Assembly: GCA_002427885.1 (NCBI GenBank)
Contig: DIZI01000005.1
Location: 186,740 to 246,205, forward strand
Direction: 5' to 3'
DNA length: 59,466 nucleotides
DNA from: Paludibacter sp. UBA6032
GTDB lineage: Bacteria; Bacteroidota; Bacteroidia; Bacteroidales; Paludibacteraceae
Each line of letters begins with the position of its first letter. Positions within the stretch are counted from its first letter, which is position 1. The notes under the pieces are model-generated. The model saw nothing but the letters and a program-made list of their open reading frames with translations. It had not been told where the DNA came from and did no database searches. Made by a program: the position numbers and the translations under genes. Below are positions 50,081-58,403 of the stretch, piece by piece.

Positions 50081-51481
50081 ATGAAATTTAAGTTGATTTT
50101 CTTTTCCTTAATTATTACGTTCAATCTCTTTGGTCAAAGTATCAAGGATGGTGAGAATTTCTTTAATAACAAACAATATGCAAAGGCACGATCGGTTTAC
50201 GAAAGTTTATTAAGCAAAAGACCGAACGATGCTTTGTACAATTATCGTTACGCCAGATGTTGTTACGAGTTGAAAGATGTACAATCGGCTATTGAGCATT
50301 TCGAAAAAGCCGGGACCAAATATCCCCTTCGAGATTTGTATCTGGGCGAATTGTATTTTAATAGCTATCATTTTGATAAATCGGTGATGGCCTACGAGAC
50401 CTATATAGCCACACTAAAACCTGATGACACAAGTCTTTTGGATTTAAAACAAAAAGTGAACAAAGCCGGTATTGCCTCCCGTTTATTGACTAAAGTGGAA
50501 GACATCGCCATAGTGGATAGTGCCGTGGTCGATAAAAGTGATTTCTTGCGATTCTATAAAATTTCAAAGGAACTGGGAACACTCACCCAAACTCCTTTAA
50601 AATTAAAAGGACACCGGGTTGTTGATAAGATCGTTTATACAACCCAAAGACAGGATCGGGTCTATTATTCCGATACCATTCAGGGACAAACGGATATTTT
50701 TACTTCCTTTAAATTACTGGATTCCTTTTCGCTGCCTGTTTCCGTGTCGAAGGAAATCAATACACCGGCAAACGAAAATTATCCATTCCTGTTGTTAGAT
50801 GGAATCACCCTGTATTTTGCTTCCGATGGTGATAATTCCATCGGCGGATACGATTTGTTTATTACCCGTTATACACCGGCGACCAATACTTTTCTGAAGC
50901 CCGAAAATATCGGTATGCCTTTCAATTCCCCGGCTAACGATTACATGATGGTTGTAGATGAACAGCGAAAATTGGGTTGGTTTGCCACGGACCGCAATCA
51001 ACCGGCCGGAAAAGTGATGATCTATACTTTTGTTCCGAATAAATATAAAATAATCATTCGTTCCGAAGATAAAGATTCGATCCGTGCGGCCGCTCAATTA
51101 AAAACGTATCGTAAAATTACAAAAAGTTTGAAGGATAGTACATCTACCGACAGTGTTCAACTACAAGAATCTGAGAACCAGATAGAAATTGTAATTAATG
51201 ATTCGGTAGTCTATACAAATGCTAAGCAATTTAAGAGTAAAGAGGCTATTCTATTGTGGAATAAGTTGCATGTGATGACTGTCAGTTTAAAAAGCAAACA
51301 ACTTGAACTTGAAAATCTGAGACTACAATATAATAATATTGAAAAGCAGCAAGAACGGGATTCACTAAGTACCAATATCATCGATTTAGAGAAAAGTTGC
51401 ATTGAATTAAAAAATCAAATTTCTTCAATAAAAACAGAAGTTAGAAACACGGAGAATCATTTCCTTCAGAAAAAATTGTAA
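50081..51481 (+). CDS. TPR plus WD40-like (PD40) protein with coiled-coil tail
   Basis: A 466-residue protein with a signal peptide ending at FNLFGQ. N-terminal TPR repeats (NNKQYAKARSVYESLLSKRP and PLRDLYLGELYFNSYHFDKS) are followed by PD40-like beta-propeller blades (DGITLYFASDGDNSIGGYDL and DYMMVVDEQRKLGWFATDR), and a C-terminal coiled coil (SKQLELENLRLQYNNIEK). The TPR-PD40 combination resembles envelope T9SS-associated components but lacks an OmpA domain. A TATTTTTG element lies at 49950-49957, 120 bases upstream. A hairpin terminator follows. Confidence 0.72.
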   Translation: MKFKLIFFSLIITFNLFGQSIKDGENFFNNKQYAKARSVYESLLSKRPNDALYNYRYARCCYELKDVQSAIEHFEKAGTKYPLRDLYLGELYFNSYHFDKSVMAYETYIATLKPDDTSLLDLKQKVNKAGIASRLLTKVEDIAIVDSAVVDKSDFLRFYKISKELGTLTQTPLKLKGHRVVDKIVYTTQRQDRVYYSDTIQGQTDIFTSFKLLDSFSLPVSVSKEINTPANENYPFLLLDGITLYFASDGDNSIGGYDLFITRYTPATNTFLKPENIGMPFNSPANDYMMVVDEQRKLGWFATDRNQPAGKVMIYTFVPNKYKIIIRSEDKDSIRAAAQLKTYRKITKSLKDSTSTDSVQLQESENQIEIVINDSVVYTNAKQFKSKEAILLWNKLHVMTVSLKSKQLELENLRLQYNNIEKQQERDSLSTNIIDLEKSCIELKNQISSIKTEVRNTENHFLQKKL

Positions 51482-51520
51482 GCTTTAAATGGCAACTACT
51501 ACCAAAATACATCCTTAAAA

Positions 51521-51557
51521 AGAAATGCTCAGGTGAGAAATTCACCTGAGCATTTCT
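51521..51557. terminator. Hairpin downstream of the TPR-PD40 gene
   Basis: AGAAATGCTCAGGTGA (51521-51536) and TCACCTGAGCATTTCT (51542-51557) form a perfect 16-bp stem with a 5-base loop; the T run after it is weak. Confidence 0.65.
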
Positions 51558-51562
51558 TATAT

Positions 51563-51592
51563 TTAGCGTGGAATAAAGGCCATCGGTTTCAC
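51563..51592 (-). pseudogene. 3' remnant related to the 53061-53684 gene
   Basis: The last ten codons (SVKPMAFIPR then stop) match the end of the gene at 53061 (SEPVAFIPR), and the DNA around the stop is also alike (TTTAGCG-GGAATAAA). The upstream part is gone, so it is probably the remnant of a paralogue. Confidence 0.5.
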
Positions 51593-51737
51593 GCTACTAC
51601 ATGATTGCAGCGTGTGGTAGAATTGATTTACGATAATCTTTACCCATACTATGCTCCTTATAGATATCGGGACGCTGAAAGCTGTGAATAACCTTTTAGC
51701 GTATAAACGCCCCACCATTAACTCCTCTCCGCGATAG

Positions 51738-51755
51738 CCCCGATAGCTATCGGGG
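51738..51755. repeat. CCCGATAG palindrome, complete copy
   Basis: CCCCGATAGCTATCGGGG is a perfect 18-base palindrome. Confidence 0.8.
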
Positions 51756-51871
51756 GGGAACAAACGAGGGGCAGAATGATTATTATTTTCTTAGCACAAG
51801 TATATTTTGGGAACAGTCCTCATTAACAATAACTAATGAGGACTATTCATTATTGCCGATTGGATATTTTA

Positions 51872-52303
51872 CTATGCAGTTGGAGGGAATACAGAGCTTA
51901 CCAAAGTGGCTGTGTCAGTTATTGTGCCATTTGCAACAATGATACTACCACTATCTTTGGCGAAAATAGTTCCTCCTGCAGGAAAAGCTACAACCAACCT
52001 GTCAATTCCATTGCACCAGGGGTTTTCCGCTCCACTGGGAGAATCTGCAGCACTTGTCCATAATCCATTATATATAAACCCTGTTGTTGTGCTGGGAACA
52101 TTATATGTGGCAGGACTAGTGCCGATTGTTGAAACTATAAGTGTACCACTAATTATTGTATACCCTTTGCAATTTGGATTATCCAGAGCATGAATAGGGT
52201 AAGTTAATGGACCTGTAGTAACATTAAGTTTGTATTTAGTTTTTGTTGTAGCTGAATAAAACTCATATGAGGCATTCAGATTTTTTACTTTGTCATTTTC
52301 CAT
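51872..52303 (-). CDS. Hypothetical protein, 143 residues
   Basis: No signal peptide (MENDKVKNLNASYEFYSATT). The product is rich in Thr, Ser and Gly in beta-like strands (TIISGTLIVSTIGTSPATYN), with two Cys in NCKGYTI and WCNGIDRL, 50 residues apart. I recognise no family. It may be a small tail-like or surface protein. It is flanked on both sides by palindromic repeats and stands alone. Confidence 0.55.
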   Translation of the reverse strand: MENDKVKNLNASYEFYSATTKTKYKLNVTTGPLTYPIHALDNPNCKGYTIISGTLIVSTIGTSPATYNVPSTTTGFIYNGLWTSAADSPSGAENPWCNGIDRLVVAFPAGGTIFAKDSGSIIVANGTITDTATLVSSVFPPTA

Positions 52304-53060
52304 ATCATTATTTTTTTTCCTACTCTTAAGGCTTTTCAGTTACCGCCTCCCATTGAATTGACTGAATGAGAACAATCCGTTTTTTCAAGTGGTTTCTGCT
52401 CCACATTTTTTTTTATTTGTTACCCTGGTAGTCAGTCCGTTGGCTTTCGCAGACAGTATTTGTTTTTAAAATTGTCTATAATGACTGAATATACGATTGG
52501 CAATTAATCAACTAATTAAAAATTTGAATGTCAGGGCTTTCAAGTTCAAATTTTTGTAATTTGTTTTTGGATCTTCCAAAGTTACCGCAGACTCCAATAG
52601 CTCCTCGATAGCTATCGGGACGGGAGCATCGTGTCGTAAAACTAAATTAAAAATCCCAAACTCTCACACGTACAGATAGCTATCGGGTTGTGCGGGAGTT
52701 TGGGATTTTGCTGCTGTTTCTCATAAAGAATCAATAGTTTATTCAAAAGCAAAATATTTATACTAGTTGTACTTATTTCATATTTGAAATATTTATAATA
52801 ACAATCATAATTTTTAAAATGTTCAAATAGTAAAAAAGAAAACCGAATAAAATCCCTTCGTGATTACAGGTGAGCATGCTGAAACTATCCGGATTGTTCT
52901 TGCGATTTAGGATTCCGGGCAAACGCTTTATAAAGTGATAATATAATATGGCCTTCCCCTACAGTTAAATACAGCGTGGGAGTATGACTTTAAGTCCTAC
53001 TCCCACGTTTCATTCTCGTCTCCTACCCTGCACGATTTACCTACAGCATTTATTTTTATT
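52304..53060. other. Intergenic stretch with several hairpins
   Basis: No gene. It includes TCGATAGCTATCGGGA (52605-52620), a 13-bp stem AAATCCCAAACTC/GAGTTTGGGATTT at 52651-52708 around another GATAGCTATCGGG (52675-52687), which could terminate transcription of the gene at 53061, and a hairpin at 52975-53007 (CGTGGGAGTA with TACTCCCACG) of the same type as 44265-44301. Confidence 0.6.
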
Positions 53061-53684
53061 TTAGCGCGGAATAAATGCCACGGGTTCGCTGGGAACACCC
53101 CAACCATGCGTGTTTCCACCCGATACGCGGATATAAATTTTTTGAGCTGCAACAAAGTTTCTGATTTCAAGTTTGTTCTTACCTCCGAAATCTATCTGGG
53201 TCTCCCAACTTTCAGAATCATCCGGAGTAGTAGTTGTTTCCACTTTATAACGGTCGGCATTAGCTAACGCGTCCATAAAAATTTTGACACTACAGGGTAC
53301 ACTTCCATCTTCCAACCTTTTAATGACGGCTTTAGCCGGAACATCATGCTGTACAGGTTCGTTGTTGCAATCGAAGCCCGAAAGTAAAATAATGGACAGA
53401 TCGCCATCGGCCACCTTGTTGACATAAATAATAAGTGACTTCAGCAATTCATAAACAACTTCAGCCTGATCGACAACGGCCTGATTCTTTAGTTTACTAC
53501 CATCCTTTGCCTTAATGGCGTTGTCCAGTTTTGTAATTTCCAGCGCAAATGCTTCCAGGGTTGGGTCCGGAGTGGGAAAAGTTCGTTGGGCGGCTACCAT
53601 GCTGGTATGTACCCTTCCTGCCAGGTTGTAAATTTTCTGCGGGTCTTTGTTTTTTAAATGTAAAACAGCAATGTTTGTTTTCAT
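53061..53684 (-). CDS. Hypothetical protein with fibronectin III-like C-terminus
   Basis: From the ATG at 53684 (MKTNIAVLHLKNKDPQKIY) the product has 207 residues. The N-terminal half is helical (LEAFALEITKLDNAIKAKDG) and the C-terminal half is beta-rich (WETQIDFGGKNKLEIRNFVA, then GWGVPSEPVAFIPR), similar to the small fibronectin type III-like proteins found in Bacteroidetes. No signal peptide. A remnant of a related gene lies at 51563-51592. Role unknown. Confidence 0.6.
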   Translation of the reverse strand: MKTNIAVLHLKNKDPQKIYNLAGRVHTSMVAAQRTFPTPDPTLEAFALEITKLDNAIKAKDGSKLKNQAVVDQAEVVYELLKSLIIYVNKVADGDLSIILLSGFDCNNEPVQHDVPAKAVIKRLEDGSVPCSVKIFMDALANADRYKVETTTTPDDSESWETQIDFGGKNKLEIRNFVAAQKIYIRVSGGNTHGWGVPSEPVAFIPR

Positions 53685-53830
53685 ATTATTTTTTATTAGG
53701 GTGAATAATGCCCCAAAATTAAACGGACTGCCAAATTTGTGCAAATTTTTTCGGTTCAAATTAGTTCAGAATTATAATTCTGAACACAATGGACTGATAT
53801 TTTACTTTTTGAACCGGAATATTTTGTTTT

Positions 53831-54127
53831 TGACGGGTCAAATAATATTTTTGAACCGGTATCTTTTCATTTTGAGGCTTCCAACTGAAAATTTGACGGC
53901 AATACTTTTCGTTCTGAAGAGTCAAAAATATTGTTCGAAGGGGACTTTTTTCTTTCTGACGGGTCGGAAATATTTTGGGAAGGGTACTTTTTTCTTTTTT
54001 CCGGGTCAGAAATATTGTTTGAAGGGTACTTTTTCCTTTTTTCCGGGTCGGAAATATTGTTTGAAGGGTACTTTTACCTTTTTTCCGGGTCGGAAATATG
54101 ATTGGTAGGGATCTTTTTCTTTTTAGA
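53831..54127. repeat. Tandem repeat of 42-bp units (minisatellite)
   Basis: Units CGGGTCGGAAATATT... begin at 53960, 54002, 54044 and 54086, with a less similar unit at 53918 and degraded ones before it, back to about 53831. The period of 42 keeps the frame, so long frames appear on both strands; neither has the features of a real gene. Function unknown. Confidence 0.8.
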
Positions 54128-54256
54128 AGGGGAAATTTTTGGAAAGTAAGGGTCAGAAGCAAAATGTAACAGTTGAAATATGCTTATTGTATTGGGTTTC
54201 TTCTGCCCCCATACTCACGGATATGCTCTTTAAACGAACAAATGATGCTTATTGTC

Positions 54257-54310
54257 ACTGGGATTTTCAATCCCAGTTATTGTATTCTTTGGTCCCGATA
54301 ACTATCGGGA
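54257..54310. repeat. Two palindromes before the defence genes
   Basis: ACTGGGATT/AATCCCAGT (54257-54277) and TCCCGATAACTATCGGGA (54293-54310). The second is a CCCGATAG palindrome with one changed pair. Confidence 0.65.
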
Positions 54311-54440
54311 TTTAATCCAGCAACATATCCGGTTGAAAAGCAGATTTCATTATTTCGGATTGAAAAATCCGAAGAATACAGAAGCTAACTTTTCTCATTT
54401 AATGACTAACACATCCAATTCTACGGGTGACAAATAAATC

Positions 54441-57400
54441 CTAATTATCCAATTCCGTCAAAAAACTATCCAATTCATTATTTACTTGATTTTTCTGTAG
54501 AAGCTTATCAAATTCATCCATTGCAAATTCAATTTCATCGTTCTTTAAGGCATATTCTCTAATTGAATTATAACAAAAAATAATCAACTTAATTGGATCT
54601 GAAACATGATATGATTCTTTAATGGTATATTTCTTATTAATTTCTCGTTGAATCTCCAAACATTCTTTGGGATTTTTTCTTGCACATTTAATCAGATAGG
54701 AATATAAACTATGTAGCCTGTCATCATCTAATTGGTTGACATGCTTTAAAATTAGTTCTTTTAGTTGCTCAAAATCCGATTCAGGAAGTTGATGAAAGCC
54801 ATGAGAAAATGAATCTCTTACTTCTTTATTGTTATTAGTGACATAGTAATCTAATATAAAATAGCATTTAGCTTTAAATTTAGTGTTTTTGCAATATCGA
54901 AAAGCCTGAGTCAATGTATGCTTTATTGAGTCTGGTTGTAACTGGTGTAATTCAAATAATAAATCCTTACTATCTTCATTACCATAAAACCAACCATATA
55001 ATAAATAGATACCTAAAGATTCAGCAGCTAATGGCATTTCAATAGTAGCTTTTATAAAAGGGATTAATTCTGTGAAATACTCATCAAAAAGATTATTCAG
55101 AATCTGACCTGATACATAGTATATTTCAGAGGTTATTTCTGTTGTATATGTTTTGAATAGTTCAAAAACAATCTCATTAGGCAGATATTTGCATATTGCA
55201 TTTAGCTCATAAAGTACAACTAACTTTAATTGAATTGATAATGTTGGTTGCATTTCGACTAGGTAATCAAGTGCATATTTTTTATAGGATTCTAATAGTA
55301 ATAGCTTAACTATTGATATTAATCCTTCCCCATTAATTGTATTACAACCCTCACTAAAAAGTACATCGTTTCGTTGTTTATCATTAGGTGTGTGGAAAGT
55401 ACTTTTATTGGGTACGAATGGCTTATTTATGCACTTTTTCCAATACTCAATCAGTTCATTATCTATGAATGAAATATCAATAAAGTAATGGGATGACCTC
55501 ATAGCTGAGAAAAAATAATGGTGGGGAATGTCATTCAATATCAACAATCCAAATAGTTGCCTTAATTTTACTGCATCATATTTTGCCTCTACCAGACCCT
55601 CAATTGCCTCAACTTTGTATATAATATGGACATTGATATCTAATATAATCTTTTCAATAAAAGCTATAAACTTATCAGGATTCTCTTTTATGACATTGCT
55701 AAATGCTTTAGCATGTTCACTAGTAGAAAAATATCTTTCTCTAGCATGGTCAAAAGTATCAGAATTGTATTTTAAGATTGACTTGTACCATTGGTTGAGA
55801 GTAAAATATTTATACCGATCAGGAGATACTAACCCCCTTGCAGATTGAGCACAACCTATCCTTCGATTAGGAGCATCATTTCGGTCATTCCAATGTTCGA
55901 AACGCCGGCCTAATACTTTCTCTTTCAAATATAGATTCTCATATTTACTTAGATTGTTTTTTGGAATGGTGGTTAATAGCAGATATTTATAATACTCAGC
56001 AAAAGGACTTGGATAGCTTCGATTTTTTAGAATACCATCCTTGCCTATATAGAAAGGATATTTCTTTCTTTCATTGTAGTATCCTTTATTGAAATACTTA
56101 TCGTTTCCATTATAGAACGACATGATAAAATCATTGATCAATACTTGTTCTGCATTTGAAAATAAAGGATAAGCTCTTTCCAATACGTTTCGATATCTAA
56201 ATTTTAAATCGTCACAGTTAAGACAGTCTTCAGTCAAATCATGATTTGTCAATATTGAAAATGCTTGTGGTAAAAATATTTGCAAGTTGCTTTCAATAAC
56301 ACGCAAAGCAATAAACACAGACAATACCTCATTTGATTGTATGAAATCATTAACTTCAGAGTTTACAAATACCTTATCTTTATCTGCATTTTTATTAAGC
56401 CAGTCAATCATCCATTCAACATACTTATGTTCATCGTATGATTCAGGATCATAAGATGAAAACAAGTAATCGTCATTTAATAATTTATACACTTTACCGT
56501 AAGGATAGTCATCTGCTTTGTCAGATAGTTTTGTTATAACTTCTTTAAAAAACAGATAAGTTTGTTTTACTGGTGCAGCCTTATATAGTTCTTCGTAAAA
56601 ATGCGATTCTCTTCTATCATGACCTGCTGACCTCGTTCTTTCTTTTTTCCATTCAGGTAGTTCTATGAGAAATATCTTTCTAGCTTCGGTAATGGTAAAC
56701 TCTAAATTCGATTGAATTGCATTCTCTAAAATATGATAATCTGTATCTTTGTGGTCAATAAACTCATCATGGATATTATTGTATATTTCTAATACAATAG
56801 GGCTTGAGAAGTCTTTAACTCTGAAAAATGCCCATCTCAAATAAGAACCCCATTGTTCTTTATCAGTAATTTGATTCAATAATTGAAGTGATATTTTAGG
56901 GTCTTTGTCTACAGAAAAAACAATAAATCTTCGAATAGATTCAGTTAATTGATTTTCCTCTCCATTTAGAATCTTAGGTAGTGTGTGTTTTTTGTCAAAG
57001 AAATACAGCCATTTTATTTGGGGAATACAATTAAAGAAAGCGGCTGATAAGGGCTGATTGTAATTCAATATAGCTAATATTAATTTGCACTCTTCAAGTC
57101 TTGGTTCTTCCTCAAAAGCAAGTGTTTCAATAATCATCAATTTTAGATGGTATCTAATGATGTCTGATAAAAGAATCTCCTTTATTTGACTAATATACAA
57201 GTTGGAATTATAATCCCTTAAATATGAAATTACCTGCTTTACTTTTGAACGGATAAATAAACCTTGATGTTCGCAATTAATTAGGAAGTCTAAGATATTG
57301 CCGCCTTGTTTCTCAACAAAATATCTTGCATAAGTATAATCATAAAATGATTGATGAAAGAACTGAATATCGTTTTCCTTTTCTACGATTAAGTTTTCAG

Positions 57401-58403
57401 ATTTAAGATATTTTATTTGATCATAGAAAGAGCTGAATAACGATACCGGAGCACATAAGTTCTCTTTCTGAAGTTCAATTCTTCTCGCAATATCAAATAA
57501 AGCTTTCTCTAATTGGGTTGCTTCAAATACACAGTTATGTTTATTGTTATATAGTTTCTCCTCCCACAAATGACGGTATAAGTCTTGTAAAGTTTTAATC
57601 CTCTTTATTGAAACCGAATCTCTATATATTTTACAGAATATATCTAAGTGTAAAGGGGTCTTTAATAGTTTTATTAGTTCTTTGGGAAAATATGAAATCT
57701 CATTTCCAGTGCGTGCTTTCAAGACAGGTCCAACTTCTTCATCAGATAGTTCTGTCAGAATTATCTCTTTTTTGTTTCTATATTGTTTAAATTCAGCTTC
57801 GTGTTTTAAATCATAAATTCTACATGATATTACGATTCTGATTTTATCTATTTTTGAATGCGCGAGGGAGTTTATCAGACTTGTATATGCAGTAAGTTGG
57901 GATCTCTTTGTAGATAATGATTGAGATAAAGCATCTATTTGATCGATTAATACAACAACCGCTTCATTCGTTTTTGATAGTTTATCAAAAACACTTTTTA
58001 TATCTGCATCTATATCTAATAGCGATTTTCCGATTGAAGCAGAATCTACACTTAATAGTTTTATGTCTGATTTTAGTCCCAGAACCGGAATTTTATTTTC
58101 TATGAGTTGAACAAGTAAATCTTTTAAAACAACTGACTTTCCCATTCCTGCATTACCTGCAAGAATAGCAATATTGTTTTTATCTTTAGTTAGGGGTTCA
58201 AATATCCAATCAAAAAGTTCTTTTGTTTCTTTTCTGTCAATGTGCGATTGAGGCAAGTTCTCAAAATAATTTGGGACACTTAGAAGATCAGCCGAAGCTG
58301 ATTCTAAATAATTTATAAGAGTAAAGTTTGAAATGTTTATTTCCTCATATAACGGCTTATTGTTTTCCTCTTGAAATCCCGTTGGTAGTGCAATGTTTTC
58401 CAT
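54441..58403 (-). CDS. STAND-like P-loop ATPase, 1320 residues
   Basis: The Walker A motif GNAGMGKS is at residues 83-90 and Walker B VVVLIDQIDALS at about 149-160, followed by a sensor-like RIVISCRIYDL, which fits the STAND/NACHT group of signalling ATPases. The remaining thousand residues are helical and probably form TPR/HEAT-like sensing repeats, but no named domain is recognised. Its ATG overlaps the TAA of the upstream gene (TAATG), so the two are translationally coupled. STAND ATPases sense invading phage proteins in known defence systems; that role here is inferred. The codon use and high AT content suggest transfer. Confidence 0.8.
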   Translation of the reverse strand: MENIALPTGFQEENNKPLYEEINISNFTLINYLESASADLLSVPNYFENLPQSHIDRKETKELFDWIFEPLTKDKNNIAILAGNAGMGKSVVLKDLLVQLIENKIPVLGLKSDIKLLSVDSASIGKSLLDIDADIKSVFDKLSKTNEAVVVLIDQIDALSQSLSTKRSQLTAYTSLINSLAHSKIDKIRIVISCRIYDLKHEAEFKQYRNKKEIILTELSDEEVGPVLKARTGNEISYFPKELIKLLKTPLHLDIFCKIYRDSVSIKRIKTLQDLYRHLWEEKLYNNKHNCVFEATQLEKALFDIARRIELQKENLCAPVSLFSSFYDQIKYLKSENLIVEKENDIQFFHQSFYDYTYARYFVEKQGGNILDFLINCEHQGLFIRSKVKQVISYLRDYNSNLYISQIKEILLSDIIRYHLKLMIIETLAFEEEPRLEECKLILAILNYNQPLSAAFFNCIPQIKWLYFFDKKHTLPKILNGEENQLTESIRRFIVFSVDKDPKISLQLLNQITDKEQWGSYLRWAFFRVKDFSSPIVLEIYNNIHDEFIDHKDTDYHILENAIQSNLEFTITEARKIFLIELPEWKKERTRSAGHDRRESHFYEELYKAAPVKQTYLFFKEVITKLSDKADDYPYGKVYKLLNDDYLFSSYDPESYDEHKYVEWMIDWLNKNADKDKVFVNSEVNDFIQSNEVLSVFIALRVIESNLQIFLPQAFSILTNHDLTEDCLNCDDLKFRYRNVLERAYPLFSNAEQVLINDFIMSFYNGNDKYFNKGYYNERKKYPFYIGKDGILKNRSYPSPFAEYYKYLLLTTIPKNNLSKYENLYLKEKVLGRRFEHWNDRNDAPNRRIGCAQSARGLVSPDRYKYFTLNQWYKSILKYNSDTFDHARERYFSTSEHAKAFSNVIKENPDKFIAFIEKIILDINVHIIYKVEAIEGLVEAKYDAVKLRQLFGLLILNDIPHHYFFSAMRSSHYFIDISFIDNELIEYWKKCINKPFVPNKSTFHTPNDKQRNDVLFSEGCNTINGEGLISIVKLLLLESYKKYALDYLVEMQPTLSIQLKLVVLYELNAICKYLPNEIVFELFKTYTTEITSEIYYVSGQILNNLFDEYFTELIPFIKATIEMPLAAESLGIYLLYGWFYGNEDSKDLLFELHQLQPDSIKHTLTQAFRYCKNTKFKAKCYFILDYYVTNNNKEVRDSFSHGFHQLPESDFEQLKELILKHVNQLDDDRLHSLYSYLIKCARKNPKECLEIQREINKKYTIKESYHVSDPIKLIIFCYNSIREYALKNDEIEFAMDEFDKLLQKNQVNNELDSFLTELDN

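Noticed and set aside
51563..51763. A 66-codon frame that ends like the 53061-53684 protein.
   Set aside because: Only the last ten codons are related; upstream it reads through palindromic DNA, so it is a remnant, not a gene.
53647..54162. Long reading frames on both strands across the 42-bp repeats.
   Set aside because: They come from a repeat whose period is a multiple of three; both strands are open, the products are low-complexity and no start or promoter supports them.
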